Of a stretch of DNA of 64,000 bases, positions 61,680 through 64,000 are shown one piece after another. A program made the position numbers and the translations under genes. The stretch comes from Bombus terrestris (taxonomy: Eukaryota > Arthropoda > Insecta > Hymenoptera > Apidae). Under the pieces are notes generated by a model. That model saw only the letters and a program-made list of their open reading frames with translations, was not told the DNA's origin and searched no databases. Location of the stretch: the NCBI RefSeq assembly GCF_910591885.1, contig NC_063270.1, positions 1,240,001-1,304,000 on the forward strand, in the 5' to 3' direction. Within the stretch, counting starts at the first letter, position 1. Each line of letters opens with the position of its first letter.

Positions 61680-63528
61680 GACCACAAAGGAACGGCTCGT
61701 AGTCATATTTGCGGATAATATTGACCAGAGCTGTCAGACCCTCGCCCCCTAACGAATTTCATATTTCCTCACCGGGGGTGTCTTCGCCCATGTTACAATC
61801 CCGAGTGTCGGAATCACCATAAGATTCTCGTACATTATTTTTTTCTTCCAACTCATCCGCGTATTTACACACATAATCCGCGCATTTATCTGTATTAATG
61901 TTTGACAGACAAAAAAATATTTTCTTTGCCTTGCCACAGTAGGATAATATTTGCGCGGTATTTATGACTTCTCTCTCGAAAATAATCTACTTTCTGAGAA
62001 CTTTGTGTTTCTAAAAAGAAACCTTTCTCTTCTTTTTCTCCAACGATCTTACACTACAACAATTTTTACAAAAATATTATATGCAATTTTGTACTAGAAA
62101 AATTCTATTATTATTGTATTGTAAAATAAATAATATTAGAAAATTCCACTGGTAGCATTTTGATGTTAATTATTCCAAACCCTTTCTTTTATCCTTGAAA
62201 TTTTTTAATCTTACCTTTGACGATGCTGTATCTTCCTTAATCCTTTGACTTAAGCCAGAACTTTTCTTACTAAGACATTTATTCGTACTTTCAATAAAAC
62301 AGAAACAATAAATATCGTTCCCCAAACATGTTAAAATAACTGAAACGTTAAAGAAAGGACAATATGCTTTTATGCCTCTGTATACGAAGGAAATGACGTA
62401 TGTCGAGTGCAATATTACCCGCACTCGAGCGAACGCCAAGGCCACCTTCGCGCGGTTTGTTCTTGTTGTTGTTGTTCGACAAACTGCTGGAAAATTACTA
62501 GCTAGCGTGGTTGCCGTTAACGATATTTGTAGCCGGACCAGACTTGAACTTCTCAGGGGCTTCTCCCTTACCACCATCTACGATGGCAAAGGACTCACGA
62601 CAGCTAATGGTCAAGTCTCTGCGACCCAAATGACCACAAAGTGATCGCCTTCTCCGCTTCCTGACTTTGTCTAAAGTGTTCCTACCTTATTGGTGGTGCG
62701 CAAAATGGACGGAACCCTGATTCAACGCAAGTATTGACTCTACACATAGATTCGCTTAAATAAAAGCTTTTTGTGAATAAAAAATGCTTAGAAAATGTTT
62801 TAAAAGTAAAAGAATTGTCGTGTCCTAAGCTTGTTAAATGACTAGACATATTCTGAGAATTTAATTTTTGTTCTTCATGTAGCTACGTAAAATGAATTGA
62901 AGAATTTTTCAATCTCATTATGAAATATTCGATGAAATAATTCTGTCTACAGAAACAGTCCTAATTTGTAATTTAGTAAGGTAGATAATGTTGTATAATT
63001 ATATCACACGGTTACATTATGAAGAAAAAAAAACAAAACCCTCTTACAGTAACCATTGCACCTCATATCGTTCAACCTTAATTATTCAACAGTCTAATAC
63101 ATGAAAATTAACGTGTAAATCGATCGCAAATAAAATAACGATTACAAGAGACGAAGAGAAAATAAGAATCCTTGATTTAATCCGTTATACCGAGAATAAA
63201 AAACCAGGAGATGGCCGATCGTTGAATTACGAGGAAAATCTCTGGCCTAACAACCGATTAACGATCCACGGCTAATTGCAATTGTGCCGAGCCGGCGAAG
63301 CACACCGAAGACGAAGGGATTAAAAAATGTCCCGATATAAAAGCAGCGCAATAGTAGCTCTTTCTGCCTACAAGAACGCACAACGCGGAAAGGGAGTTAA
63401 CGCGGGAGAACGGACGAGGAAATCCAAGTAATTAACAACTTTTTGAAGCCAAGGGATAATCTCTCGACGGATTCCCTTCGTTTGGCTGAAAGAGTTTTCC
63501 CGGCGTTAAGCCGTGACCATTTGGCCGA

Positions 63529-63546
63529 CGTCGTCGTCGTCGTCGT
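63529..63546. repeat. (CGT)6 microsatellite
   Basis: Six uninterrupted CGT units within a CpG-rich block. Confidence 0.9.
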
Positions 63547-63813
63547 AACCAGAGCGTCGTCATCGTTCTCATCTTTTTCCAGAGTACCGGCCCTGCCTCA
63601 TTCTACCTCACTGTTTACAATTAAACTTTTTTTTCATCCTCTACCCACTCGTTGCTCCAGCTTCTGCCATGTCTGTTCTCGTCACGACTCTGCTTAGTGA
63701 TTCTAATTGTCGCCGAATTTATTTCCTGGCAATCTTTACTTTAACAGAAGTTTGGATTAGAATATCGATACTGCGCACACGTATAATCGAGATTTAATCA
63801 AATGTTTTTTATG

Positions 63814-63830
63814 TATATATATATATATAT
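63814..63830. repeat. (TA)n microsatellite
   Basis: Uninterrupted TA dinucleotides in AT-rich DNA. Confidence 0.9.
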
Positions 63831-64000
63831 CACACGTGACATTAACATTATGTGATAATTGAAAAAAAAGTTATAGAGAAACCTGTCAAAACGCTGCATT
63901 TTCTAGTATGTATGTACGTACTATGTAATTTCGTTAGCAATTGAAATTTTGGGATTTATGACTATGGTATAAAGAGGTTTAGTCTTCTTTAAACTAAATA

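Larger units (their letters stand above)
54775..64000. other. Noncoding DNA, mixed composition
   Basis: CpG-rich parts lie at about 55300-55740, 56020-56250, 57180-57760, 58440-58960, 59690-60010, 62390-62700 and 63240-63700. The remainder is AT-rich. A good plus-strand donor match (ACAG-GTAAGG) is at about 55744-55753, just after a pyrimidine-rich CpG block, and could close an untranslated exon. A TATA-box match (TATAAAAG) is at 63336-63343, but I see no initiator at the expected distance. No coding exon is supported. Confidence 0.42.

Noticed and set aside
63336..63343. TATA-box match TATAAAAG
   Set aside because: No initiator or other core element at the right distance, and no exon downstream within the window.
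1..64000. tRNA, rRNA, known conserved microRNAs, CRISPR arrays, telomeric TTAGG arrays
   Set aside because: Looked for tRNA A/B-box patterns, the mature sequences of common insect microRNAs, spaced direct repeats and TTAGG runs by eye; none was found. A tRNAscan or Infernal run would be decisive.

Overview
The window reads as nuclear DNA of an insect, most likely a hymenopteran (bee-like). It is AT-rich overall but alternates with blocks dense in undepleted CpG. It is full of short microsatellites and purine/pyrimidine tracts, and it carries a degenerate mariner-type short element with TA target-site duplications. I see no bacterial gene organisation, no rRNA or tRNA gene, no CRISPR array and no complete multi-exon protein gene. 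The species call is an inference from composition and the mariner ends, not from a gene.

Most of the 64 kb looks intronic or intergenic. The best-supported coding sequence is a short exon at 32719-32873 (+). It opens with a classical signal peptide after a good initiation context and ends at a possible splice donor, and it is preceded by about 550 bases of CpG-rich leader. If real, it is the first coding exon of a secreted or membrane protein whose remaining exons lie far downstream, so the sequence after it would be a long first intron. I cannot name the protein.

Layout: 1-2629 AT-rich noncoding; 2630-3060 a long imperfect palindrome (foldback element); 3340-7150 CpG-rich blocks and AT-rich spacers; 7472-7660 mariner-derived short element; 7663-14640 noncoding with simple repeats; 14640-15210 a purine-to-pyrimidine switch around a CCAAT/CACCC promoter-like core; 15211-21300 noncoding; 21300-22200 a purine-rich, CpG-rich block with a long (AGG)n run; 22200-32160 noncoding with Z-DNA-prone tracts and a strong RNA hairpin at 28020-28097; 32160-32873 leader plus signal-peptide exon; 32880-43770 noncoding; 43771-43953 a promoter-like cluster (E-box palindrome, GC box, initiator, donor); 43954-64000 noncoding with several hairpins, diverged tandem duplications and CpG-rich blocks.

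There is no set of genes working together here. The interest lies in non-coding structure: the long palindrome, the two-state hairpin near 28 kb, and the promoter-like clusters.
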